The notes beneath the pieces were generated by a model. The model was given only the letters and a program-made list of their open reading frames with translations. It searched no databases and was not told where the DNA came from. A stretch of DNA of 64,000 nucleotides from Smallanthus sonchifolius. Taxonomy: Eukaryota; Streptophyta; Magnoliopsida; Asterales; Asteraceae. Shown here one piece after another: positions 44,948 through 54,800 of this stretch; within the stretch, counting starts at the first letter, position 1; every line of letters begins with the position of its first letter. The translations under genes and the position numbers were made by a program. Where the stretch lies: contig CM042023.1 of NCBI GenBank assembly GCA_023525975.1, forward strand, positions 14,148,501-14,212,500, read 5' to 3'.

Positions 44948-47722
44948 ATGGCACAGAGCAATGGCTTTGAAGATATTGGCAGCATCAACCGACCACCAAG
45001 GTTGGTATCTGGAGAAGACTATGACATGTGGAAAAATCGCATGGAAAGCTTCTTCTGTTACCAGGAATACGGAATGTGGAGATCCATCAAGGAGGGTCCA
45101 TATATTCCCATGGTGGCCTCTGCTGATGGTGGAGGGCTACAAGTCCCGAAGGAAACCTCCAAGTACTCTGAAGAGGACATCAAGAAAATGGAGGTGGACT
45201 TCAAGGCACTAGGAGCCATCCAAATGTGCCTTCCAAATGAAGTTTTTCACAACTTCAGAAGTTACAAAACTGCCAAGGAGCTCTGGGAGGCGCTGGAGAA
45301 GATGTTTGCTGGCTCTGAAGAAGTCAAAGAGAACAGAAGGGACATACTGAAGCAGCAGTATGAGAACTTCGTCTGGAGGGAAGGTGAGTCCTTAACTATT
45401 TTATATAACAGATTTACCTATCTTGTAGGTGAACTGCAGTGCTCCAAGGTAAAGCTGGAGAATGAAGACATTCTCAAGAAGTTCATAAGATCTCTTCCTA
45501 GTTGTTGGACATTATACACTGTGTCCATCAGAAGAACAGAGAATCTGAAGACTCTTCAGATGACTGAGCTCTTTGGCATGCTCAAAACCTATGAATTAGA
45601 AATGATTCAAGCTAAAGAAAGGAGCTCCAGTTATCAATCAGCTACCACTTCCTCCACTACCTCCTCAGCGCTTCACTCTGATCATTCCGGTCCTAGTGCA
45701 AGCAGCTACTATCCTCCCATTGTTACTCACCCTCAGACCCCAACCGCTTCACAATCTAACTCATCACCATTTCTTCTTGAGGCACCTCCTCAACAGCCAA
45801 CCTCTACTGCTTTTGTCTCTGACAACTCAAGCAGCATGTACTTCATAAAAGAGGATCTGGAATGCTTTCATCCAGATGATATTGAAGAAATGGATATTCA
45901 GCACTCATATGCCATGCTCTCCCTCAGAGCAAAAAGGTTCTATTCTAGAACCGGGAGATCAGTTCCAAGCAACAACTCAAACACCAGAGTTGGGCTTGAT
46001 AAAAGCAAGATCCGTTGTTACAAATGTAACCAAATGGGTCACTTTGCTAGGGAGTGCAAGGCACCTAAAGCCAATCAGGGTGCCGGCCATCAAAGACAAG
46101 CCTACCAAAGTCAGCCCAGACAACAGCAGCAGCAACAAACTCCCCCAGCACAAACTGCAGCCTGTGCAAATGTTGGAACTGCGGAATTCGACTGGAGTTT
46201 TCAATATGAAGATGTTCCTGTCTTCAACCAAGCACTTATGGCAGACACTGCAGAGATACCACCTCAGGTATTTGAACATCTTTGCTCTCAAGCTTGCATT
46301 GACAAAGTTTTAGGTTATAGAAAGCATAACCAAAATCTGATAGATCAAAATGAAGAGTTTCTTCAAATGAAATCTGAGTTCAAAAAGGTTGAAATCACTT
46401 ACAAAGAAAAAATTGAATGCCTTAAGAAAGAGATTTCATCTCTAAAACATGAACAAACCAATCTTGAAACTCAGATTGATGATCTATTAGTAAAACTTAA
46501 ATCAACCAGAGCTGATCTGGCAGAACAGAAAGTTCATGTTGAAAAATATGAATTTTCTTCTAAAAAGCTACAGAGACTTCTAGATATTCAAGTCCATGAA
46601 AAGGTAAAGCTTGGAGGACTTGGATATGGCAAGGAACAGTACAATACTGTTCCTCATCCAGCTGACTATGTTGCCATCTATGAACCAAGCTTCGATGTTG
46701 CAAAACTCGACACTGCAAACAGAAATCTTGATCCTCCAATGGATGAACCCCTTGTTAAAGACTGCACTACCTCATCAAAATCTGAGTTAACCTTCTCAGA
46801 CCATGATGAAACCAGTACAGCCTCATCTGAAGCTGTCCTGAATAGAGTCTCAGTCCCTACTGTTCTCCCAGCTGTTCCAGCCCCTGTACCAGTCAAACAG
46901 ATCAGGATCAGCTATCCTCCAGGTGGAAGAGAGCTAAACATTGAAAAGGGACAGACATCAGGACCCACAAACTCCAAGCCTCAGTTCATGCCAAATCAGA
47001 AGAATCAGCAACAGGTTAGAAGAGTTACGACCAAGAAAACTCAGTTCAGAAACTCTTCTTCTCCACCAAGGAAGCAGCAGCCCAAAGTTCAACAGTCCTG
47101 CATCATATGTGGGGAATCAAACCACTTTGCTGCAAAATGTCAGTTTAACCCCTTCAACCAGATCCTTCTTCAATCAGCGCATAAACAAAAGAAGGATCAG
47201 CATACTTCAGTTGATAGGCCATCTGCAGCCAGTAGAAGAGTTGAAACTGCAGAAAAACACAAGCAGCAGCAAAAGGCAAAGCCTTCAGCAGCCACCAAAT
47301 CTGCTGCTGCTCAAACAAAGCAGTCAGCAGCAAAAACTAAATCTGCTGCTGCTCCAACTAAGCCTTCAGTAGCAAAAGCAAAATCTGCTGCTGAAAGGCC
47401 AAGGCCAAGGCCATCAGCAGCAACATCTGCAGCTGATAAGCTGAAGCCATCAGCAGCAAAACCTGCAGCTGCTGACAAGCCAAAACCTCAAGCAGGAAAA
47501 TCAGCTGCTGATAGAGCAAATTCATCAGCTGCCAAAGCCAAATCCGCAGCCGATAAAGAAAAGAGAACTGGAAAACCACTACTTAAGCAATGGAAAGCCA
47601 AAATCTCTGCTCCTGTCAGCAAAATCATCATCGGTGCTGTTGAATGCACGCATGATGAATCAGAAAGTCCAAGAACTCTTTTCTTCAAAAAGGAGAGCTC
47701 TTGGACCACTCCCACTAACTAA
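44948..47722 (+). CDS. gag: copia 3 gag, 924 aa, with two zinc knuckles
   Basis: Start at ATG 44948 (AAAAATGGC context); an upstream in-frame extension has no ATG. The N-terminal retrotransposon gag domain has the PPRLVSGEDYDMWKNRM signature. CCHC knuckle CYKCNQMGHFAREC is near residues 357-370. A long coiled coil at about 470-546 (EFLQMKSEFKKVEITYKEKI onward) follows, then a second knuckle CIICGESNHFAAKC near 718-731. Residues about 766-878 are a Lys/Ala/Ser/Pro-rich low-complexity tail (KPSAATKSAAA-type repeats) like a linker-histone tail. It is much longer than simple copia gag. It ends at TAA 47720-47722; pol lies in another frame. Gag should package the element RNA and form virus-like particles in the cytoplasm. 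Confidence 0.93.
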   Translation: MAQSNGFEDIGSINRPPRLVSGEDYDMWKNRMESFFCYQEYGMWRSIKEGPYIPMVASADGGGLQVPKETSKYSEEDIKKMEVDFKALGAIQMCLPNEVFHNFRSYKTAKELWEALEKMFAGSEEVKENRRDILKQQYENFVWREGESLTILYNRFTYLVGELQCSKVKLENEDILKKFIRSLPSCWTLYTVSIRRTENLKTLQMTELFGMLKTYELEMIQAKERSSSYQSATTSSTTSSALHSDHSGPSASSYYPPIVTHPQTPTASQSNSSPFLLEAPPQQPTSTAFVSDNSSSMYFIKEDLECFHPDDIEEMDIQHSYAMLSLRAKRFYSRTGRSVPSNNSNTRVGLDKSKIRCYKCNQMGHFARECKAPKANQGAGHQRQAYQSQPRQQQQQQTPPAQTAACANVGTAEFDWSFQYEDVPVFNQALMADTAEIPPQVFEHLCSQACIDKVLGYRKHNQNLIDQNEEFLQMKSEFKKVEITYKEKIECLKKEISSLKHEQTNLETQIDDLLVKLKSTRADLAEQKVHVEKYEFSSKKLQRLLDIQVHEKVKLGGLGYGKEQYNTVPHPADYVAIYEPSFDVAKLDTANRNLDPPMDEPLVKDCTTSSKSELTFSDHDETSTASSEAVLNRVSVPTVLPAVPAPVPVKQIRISYPPGGRELNIEKGQTSGPTNSKPQFMPNQKNQQQVRRVTTKKTQFRNSSSPPRKQQPKVQQSCIICGESNHFAAKCQFNPFNQILLQSAHKQKKDQHTSVDRPSAASRRVETAEKHKQQQKAKPSAATKSAAAQTKQSAAKTKSAAAPTKPSVAKAKSAAERPRPRPSAATSAADKLKPSAAKPAAADKPKPQAGKSAADRANSSAAKAKSAADKEKRTGKPLLKQWKAKISAPVSKIIIGAVECTHDESESPRTLFFKKESSWTTPTN

Positions 47723-50700
47723 ATCTCTTTCATGTGCAGGGACAGCCAAGTAACAAGAATAACACCTGGGTGGTAGATAGCGGCTGTTCCAGGCACATGA
47801 CAGGCAACAGGTCCATCCTCTCCAACTTCAGACATTTCAATGGAGGATATGTTGCCTTTGGGAGTGACTCAAAAGGTGGATCTATCACTGGACAAGGCAC
47901 TGTGTCCAATGAGAGGATGAGCATTGAAAGAGTCAACTATGTTAAAGAACTTGACTTCAATCTCATGAGTGTTTCCCAAGTATGTGATCAAAAGCATCGG
48001 ATGCTCTTCACTGACAAAGAATGCTTTGTGTTAGCTCCTGGCCTATCTAAACCCCCGCCAGAGAAGATTCTCCTAACTGCTCAAAGAAAGGACAACTTAT
48101 ATGTGCTTGACATGAATGAAGTCACTCCATCTGGTAGTGTTTCATGTTTTCTGTCAAAGGCATCAGTTGATGAATCCGCTCTCTGGCACAGGAGGTTAAG
48201 CCATGTTAACATCAAAACAATCAATAAATTAGTGAAAGACAATCTTGTCAGAGGGCTTCCTGACAAAGAATTCCAGCTAGACGATCACTGCATTGCCTGC
48301 TTGAAGGGAAAACAACACAAGAGTTCCCATAAGCCCAAGACATTGAACACAAATGACACTCCTCTCCAGCTACTGCATATGGATCTCTTTGGTCCTACAA
48401 ATGTCATGTCAATGGGCAAAAAGTCCTACTGTCTGGTGATCGCTGATGACTTCTCCAGATTCTCTTGGGTATTCTTCCTAAGAACAAAAGATGAAACTGT
48501 TGAGATTCTCAAATCCTATATTCTCAGGGTAGAGAATCAAAGCAATCTGAAGGTAAAGATCATAAGGTGTGATCAGGGAACAGAGTTCAAAAATCACACT
48601 TTGAACAGTTTCTGTGAGAGCAAGGGCATTGAAAGACAGTACAGTGCTCCAAGAACTCCTCAACAAAATGGGGTTGCTGAAAAAAGAAACAGGACTCTGA
48701 TTGAATCAGCAAGATCTATGCTGGCTGACTCAAAGCTGCCCTTACTTTCTGGGCAGAAGCAGTAAGCACAGCTTGTTATGTGCAGAATAGAGTCCTTATT
48801 GTTAAGCCTCTCCAGAAAACTCCCTATGAACTCTGGCTCAAAAGAGTTCCCTACATTGGCTTCCTGAAGCCCTTTGGATGTCCATGTACCATCCTCATCA
48901 CACATGGAGTTCTTCCTAAATTCGGTGCAAAGTCTGATGAAGGTTACTTTGTGGGTTACTCCTCTCAATCGAAGGCCTACCGAGTGTTCAATTCTAGGAC
49001 TCGGATTGTGGAAGAATCTGCAAATGTGGAATGCAGGGAACACGTTGTCTGTGAACAAGGCAAAGGTCCCAACTGGCTTTTTGATATAAACTCCTTCACC
49101 CAGATATTTGAGCCCCTCATATTCTCAAATATGGAGCCTCCTTCTTCAAACTCAACACCTTCTACCTCTACCTCTTCTTCTGACTACAGACTGGAGTTTT
49201 CCAGTCCCTACATCAGGATGAAAAGGCCATCCATTGATCCTCCATCAGTGGCAGAAGCTATTGAAGCCAGTGCAGGTGAAGCCGGTACATCCAACACCAC
49301 AAGCAGCAATCTCTCTGACAATGAAATCCTAAATGAAGCCTCCTCAATTCATGCTGAAGAGGCCTCTGATACTAATGTTGCTGACTATGTGGAACACAAT
49401 GATCAGATCCTCCAAGCTCCTCTCCACACATCTGAAGACAATCCTGATCTAAACCACAGTAATCTTGAAGAGGGAATACGGCTGGATGTGATACCTGCAC
49501 AGAGAATAAACAAAGAGCATCCTCTGGAAAACATCATTGGCCAAGTCCACACAGGCATCCAGACAAGAAGTAAGTCTCATGAAGCCAACATTTGTTTGTT
49601 CTCTTGCTTTCTATCACAGGTTGAACCCAAAAGGATTGATGAAGCTCTCAAGCACAACAGCTGGATTGAAGCAATGCAGGAAGAATTACTGCAATTCAAA
49701 AGACAAGATGTTTGGAAGCTTGTTGATCTTCCACCTGGTCAAACAGCCATTGGAACAAGATGGGTCTTCAGAAACAAGCAAGATGAGAGGGGCATCGTAG
49801 TCAAGAACAAAGCCAGACTGGTAGCTCAAGGTTACACTCAAGAAGAAGGCATTGACTATGATGAAGTTTTTGCTCCTGTTGCCCGTCTGGAAGCCATTAG
49901 AATTTTTCTGGCTTATGCAGCATCCAAAAACTTTATGGTCTATCAAATGGATGTGAAGAGTGCCTTTCTGTATGGCACGATTGATGAAGAGGTCTATGTC
50001 AAACAGCCTCCAGGCTTTGTAGATCCTGCACATCCAAATAAGGTCTTAAAACTGGACAAAGCTCTCTATGGCTTACACCAAGCCCCAAGAGCCTGGTATG
50101 AAACTTTATCTGGATATCTACTTAGCAACAACTTCAGAAGGGGGGCCATTGATCAGACGCTTTTCATCAAAGATGAAGGGGGCGAAATTTTGTTGGTCCA
50201 GATTTATGTTGATGACATTATCTTTGGATCTACAAGAAAGAAGCTCTGCAAAGACTTTGAAGTTCTGATGCATTCCAAATTTGAAATGAGCTCAATGGGT
50301 GAACTAAATTTCTTTTTAGGACTTCAAGTCAAACAGGTACCAACTGGAATCTTCATAAGTCAATCCAAGTATGTCAAAAGCATCTTGGAGAGGTTCAAAA
50401 TGACTGACTGCTCTGCTGCAAGAACTCCTATGCAAGTGCACCATCAATTATCTCCGGATAAAGAAGGACAAGACACTGATCAACATCAGTACCGAGCAAT
50501 GATAGGGTCTCTCATGTACCTCACTGCCTCAAGACCAGATATCATGTTTGCAGTTTGTCTCTGCGCAAGATTTCAAGCAGCTCCAAAAGTGTCTCATCTT
50601 CAAGCTGTCAAAAGGATCCTTAGATACCTAAAGGGAGCTCCAAAACTTGGGCTATGGTATCCAAAGAATGAAAATGTCAATCTCTATGCCTACACTGACA

Positions 50701-51149
50701 GTGACTATAGGGGTTGTAACTTGGACAAAAAGTCCACATCTGGGGGATGTCAATTTCTTGGAGGAAGGCTCATCTCATGGCAATGCAAAAAGCAAACATG
50801 TGTTTCTACTTCAACAGCTGAAGCAGAATACATTGCAGCTTCAAGCTGCTGTGCACAGGTCATCTGGATCCAAAATCAAATGCTTGACTATGGAATGACC
50901 TTCATACAGACTCCAATTCACATTGACAACATGAGTGCTATCTCTATCACAAACAATCCGGTGCAGCACTCAAAGACAAAGCACATCGACATCAGGTACC
51001 ATTTCATAAGAGATCAAGCTGAGAAAAGGAGAATTATTTTAACCAAAGTTCATACAAATGAGCAATATGCTGATCTGTTTACAAAACCTTTTGATGAAGC
51101 TAGATTCAGATATTTAGTTGAATCAATTGGTATGATGAACTTTGATTAA
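47719..51149 (+). pseudogene. pol: copia 3 pol (PR-IN-RT-RNase H), single frameshift
   Basis: The frame opens at 47719. Protease WVVDSGCSRHMTGN (near 47765); integrase zinc region WHRRLSHVN ... CIACLKGKQH (near 48190-48320); integrase core D-D-E in HMDLFGP, RCDQGTEF and QQNGVAEKRNR; RT with MDVKSAFLYG and YVDDIIFGS (near 50205); RNase H with YTDSDYRG, STAEAEYIAAS and RYHFIRD; stop at 51147-51149. A one-base loss near 48745 splits it into 47719-48765 and 48780-51149; the protein alignment resumes at once with FWAEAV. Otherwise no damage is visible, so this copy was active very recently or is assembled with an error. An AG acceptor-like CATGTGCAG at 47731-47739 precedes the protease. Confidence 0.93.
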
Positions 51150-51209
51150 AATCCATCTCAAGTTTCTCCTTAAAATGTGTCTTTTTGTCCCTTGTTGTAA
51201 ATAAAAATT

Positions 51210-51520
51210 ATGGGTCAGCAGCATTTTTGTCCTTCAGCTGCTGACAGGTAAAAGCATCAGCAGCAAAAGTTTTGCCACTGATAGTTTTAAGTTATCAGCA
51301 GGTACATGTTTCCTGCGGATAGCTTTAAGGCTTTCAGCAGCAATTCCTTTGCTGGAGATCTTTAAACCTTTCAGCAGCAAAATCTGCTGCTGACAGACTT
51401 ATCTTTCCGCAGCAACCAAGTTTGCAGCGGATAGGCTTATCCATCAGCTGCAACCAATTTTGCTGCGGATACTCTTATCTTTCAGCAGCAACCAAGTTTG
51501 CTGCTGATGGGTAAACATAA
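51210..51520. repeat. diverged hairpin repeats downstream of pol
   Basis: Eight or so imperfect copies of the LTR hairpin unit, alternating TTTGCTGCTGATAG / TTTGCTGCGGATA and CTTATCTTTCAGCAGCAACC. They are clearly related to 44093-44308 but more diverged. Non-coding. Confidence 0.8.
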
Positions 51521-51805
51521 GTCTAAATTAACTTTTACCCGCTGTAAAATTTACCGTCAGTCCCTTCCATGACTGCCTTGGTGTATTACAGCTGTAACAA
51601 CGAAAAGTGAAACAGGTTGTACTGTACAAGTAAGGTTGCTTTTTCTTCGTCTGCCGTTATATCACAATCACAAACGTTCCCTCAACCTCTTCACATTCTA
51701 TTTCAAACCTATCTCCCATCACTTTCACTCCCGTCCCCACAGCATTCAAAACCCTCCATAACTACCATTCAAACACCCTTCTTTCTTCCCTCCAAATCCA
51801 TAACA
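51521..51805 (+). promoter_or_regulatory. pyrimidine-rich leader before the giant ORF
   Basis: Contains TTATATCAC at 51657 and a long C/T-rich tract ending in CCCCACAG near 51741, which would serve as a plant 3' splice site, then CATTCAAAACC and AACAATGGC at the start codon. It resembles a plant gene 5' leader. How the downstream ORF is expressed (splicing, internal promoter or other) cannot be told. Confidence 0.35.
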
Positions 51806-54800
51806 ATGGCAGTCGTCGACATAAACATCCCCAACGACAAGTTTGCTCCATACCACAACCTCACTGCATACCTAATAAAAGGCAAGAAGTCCAAGGGTTT
51901 CGACGGTATGATCGACTTCCTCTGTCGGTCCAAAATTTACCATGCCCTAACCGTCAACCCAACCATATATACTTCACACATGGAAGATTTTTGGAGCTCA
52001 GCCGTGTATTCTACTGAACAGGGCACTCCTCAAATCAGAGGCACAGTAGACGGTAAGGAAATGATCATCACTGAAGCAAAGCTCCGCCAACACCTCAAGC
52101 TTCAGGATGAAGGGGACGCCCTCTCTTACCCAAGAGACGTATACATGAGGACCTTTGTATCCATAGGGTACACTGGGAATCAAACAGAGTATACGATAGA
52201 GAAGGCATTCATGGGTCCCAAATGGAAGTATCTCTGCCACACTCTTCTCCAATGCATATCTCAAAAGAGGAGTGGCTGGAACCAACTAAGCTCCGGACTT
52301 GCGTCGGCAATTCACGGTATGATAACTGGAGCAGGTTTTAATTTTTCCCACCTCATTTTTGAAGGTTTGAGATACAACCTTCAAGAAGGGGTGAAATCCC
52401 AGTTCTTTATGTACCCAAGATTCTTGCAGGAAGTGTTCAACATTGAGCACCAAGATCTTTCAAAAACTACAAGAATCTACTCAATTTTGGGACACAAGAA
52501 CAACATTTTTCAAAGCATGAGAACAGTTTCATCAAAGTTCTCAGGGGCCGATGTTCCATTGTTGTCTACAATGTTGAACACGCAAAGTGCCCAGGGTGAC
52601 AGTTCAGCAAACCCAGCTGATACTGATCCCACACCCTCCACCTCACTGCCACAAACTCAAACTACTGTTTCCCTTGATCGAACCCCTGTGCATTCTACTG
52701 AGGATGCACAGGCACATACATTACTCACCCCCAGTTTGATTGCTCAACCGGAACACAGGGCCCCGGTTGCAGCCAAGTATACAAGGAAGAGGGGCAAGAG
52801 AACTCCTTCTTCTCTTGCCTCCAAGGCCCAAACCCAAGCCAACATCCCTCACTCAGAATCACAACATTCTAGTGAGAATATCATAAGGGAAAGCCACATT
52901 GCTAGGGAGACTCCTTCGGAAGTCTCTCTATTAGAATTAGGATCACTTCCCGGATCCATAGAACAGCCCTTCGAGCCATTCCTCTCTTCTTTGAACTTAA
53001 GTGTAGAGGAACCTGACCAAAGTGATGTACCTTCTCCAACTACCAATATCAAGGGGGTACTGATTGGTCTTGCTTCCGAAACACCCAACCCAAGTTCCTC
53101 ACCCTTGAAGGTCCACTCTGGGAGTATTGAAAGAGTGGATGTGGACGAGGCTGTCACTACTGCTGGTCCATCAACTGACCAGGAGGACAGTGACAACATC
53201 TTTAAGACCTCAACCACGGCAACTCACGGTGAGGGTATTTCCTTGGAAACTCCCTTCATTGAGAGGAATCCCAGGCGCCAAGAAACCACGGGTGATGGGG
53301 ATGCTGAGGCTAGGCCTACGGCCCCATCTGGGTCCAAGGATTCCACAACTGTGGATGAGGACAGACTGAAACTTCATAACATGGAATTGACGGCCAGGGT
53401 GGCTATGCTAGAGGCTGAAATGTCAAAACTAAGACACCAAGTCGCTATGCATGAAGCCCATAAATGCCCAACTTTAGCCTCTCCCTCTCTTGTATCAGTA
53501 GGCACCCAAACTGATGCTTACATGTCTGCTGATGCAACCAAAAAGGGGGAGATGGTTTCTATGGAAGATGATACAGACAGCCTTGAAGACTGGATACAGG
53601 AGCAGGCTGCCTTCCAAAGCTCACTTTACAGGCCAGCTTTTGTACAGGTCTACGACTTGCCAGTATCAGAAGATGAAGAAGAAGAGATCTTTGAAGACTG
53701 GAAGTTGGTTGTCAGGGCTGTGGATGAAGTGCTGACTGATGTTGAAGGCAAAGATCAAACATCTACATTGGTCAGCATCATCCCTGAAGCAGCAGCCATC
53801 ATAGGTCAATCCACTACCCCCCAAATCTTCAAATCTTCAAAGAAGCTAAAGTTTGACTCTATTCTAGCTTGGGGGTATGATGGATCAGCTGAGAGGTTCT
53901 GGACTGGATGGGAGTTCAGCGGAGTAGAAGAGCTGCTCAATGCCCTCCAAGTCCTACAACTATATCTATCTAACTGCATCAACTCTTCAACGGATCTCTT
54001 AGCAGAACTTGCCATTGGCAGGTTCTATGACCTGATGAAGGATAATCTACCCAAGTTCAGAAGACTCCTACAAACAGCAAGACGGGTAGCTTATCCTGAA
54101 TCTTCGTCGGCCGCAGAAAGAAGACTGTCTCCCAACAATCTTGCAATAACAAGGAGCAGTCTTCTCACTGAAGAAGGAGTTCTGGGCCTTCAAAGATTTC
54201 TGTATGCCTTCCTGGTCAAGGACTCGGACGTGCTAGGATGGGTAAGCACTAGGCTCCTTGACCACGCTTTCTTCCTAAGCAACGGTTCTGCTCTCATCAT
54301 CAACACCGGGAACATCCTTCAGCTACCAACAAATTTCCTCCACAAGATCTATCTACTAAAAGCCAACATCTGCAATGTCAACTCCCTTGAAAGCCAGGCG
54401 ATGATAGCAATTATCAAAGCTCACCTTGAGAAGGAAGGAAGGATTGATGAGGAAGAAGATGTGTCATCCTCTGACACTGACTCCAACTCAGATTCCCCTC
54501 CAGTTAACATCTGCGCTGCAGCTTATGAAGCAAGATCCTCTGTGAGAGAAAGGCTGCTAGAACTTACAGATCCTGAGTGCCAAACTGAAGACCTTCCCTT
54601 ATCTACCCCTCAACATGCCAATGAAGCCGAGGCAGAGATCCCAACAGCACAACAATCAGCTGTTTCTGTGATTAGTGAAGCCAGAGCAGAGGCATCCAAT
54701 GTTAATAAAGGGAAGGGCATCATGACAAAAGAGGATGAAGAGAGGTTGCAAAAGGAAAAGAAAGAGAAAGAAGAGAGAAGAAGGAAAAGAGAAGAAGAAG

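Noticed and set aside
47358..47715. Minus-strand open frames opposite the gag tail
   Set aside because: Shadows of the Ala/Lys-rich repeat on the plus strand; Leu/Gln-rich translation of CAG/CTG words.
51617..51805. Start of the giant ORF at 51617
   Set aside because: The codon is TTG. The first ATG (51806) has an optimal plant context and the upstream part reads like leader sequence.
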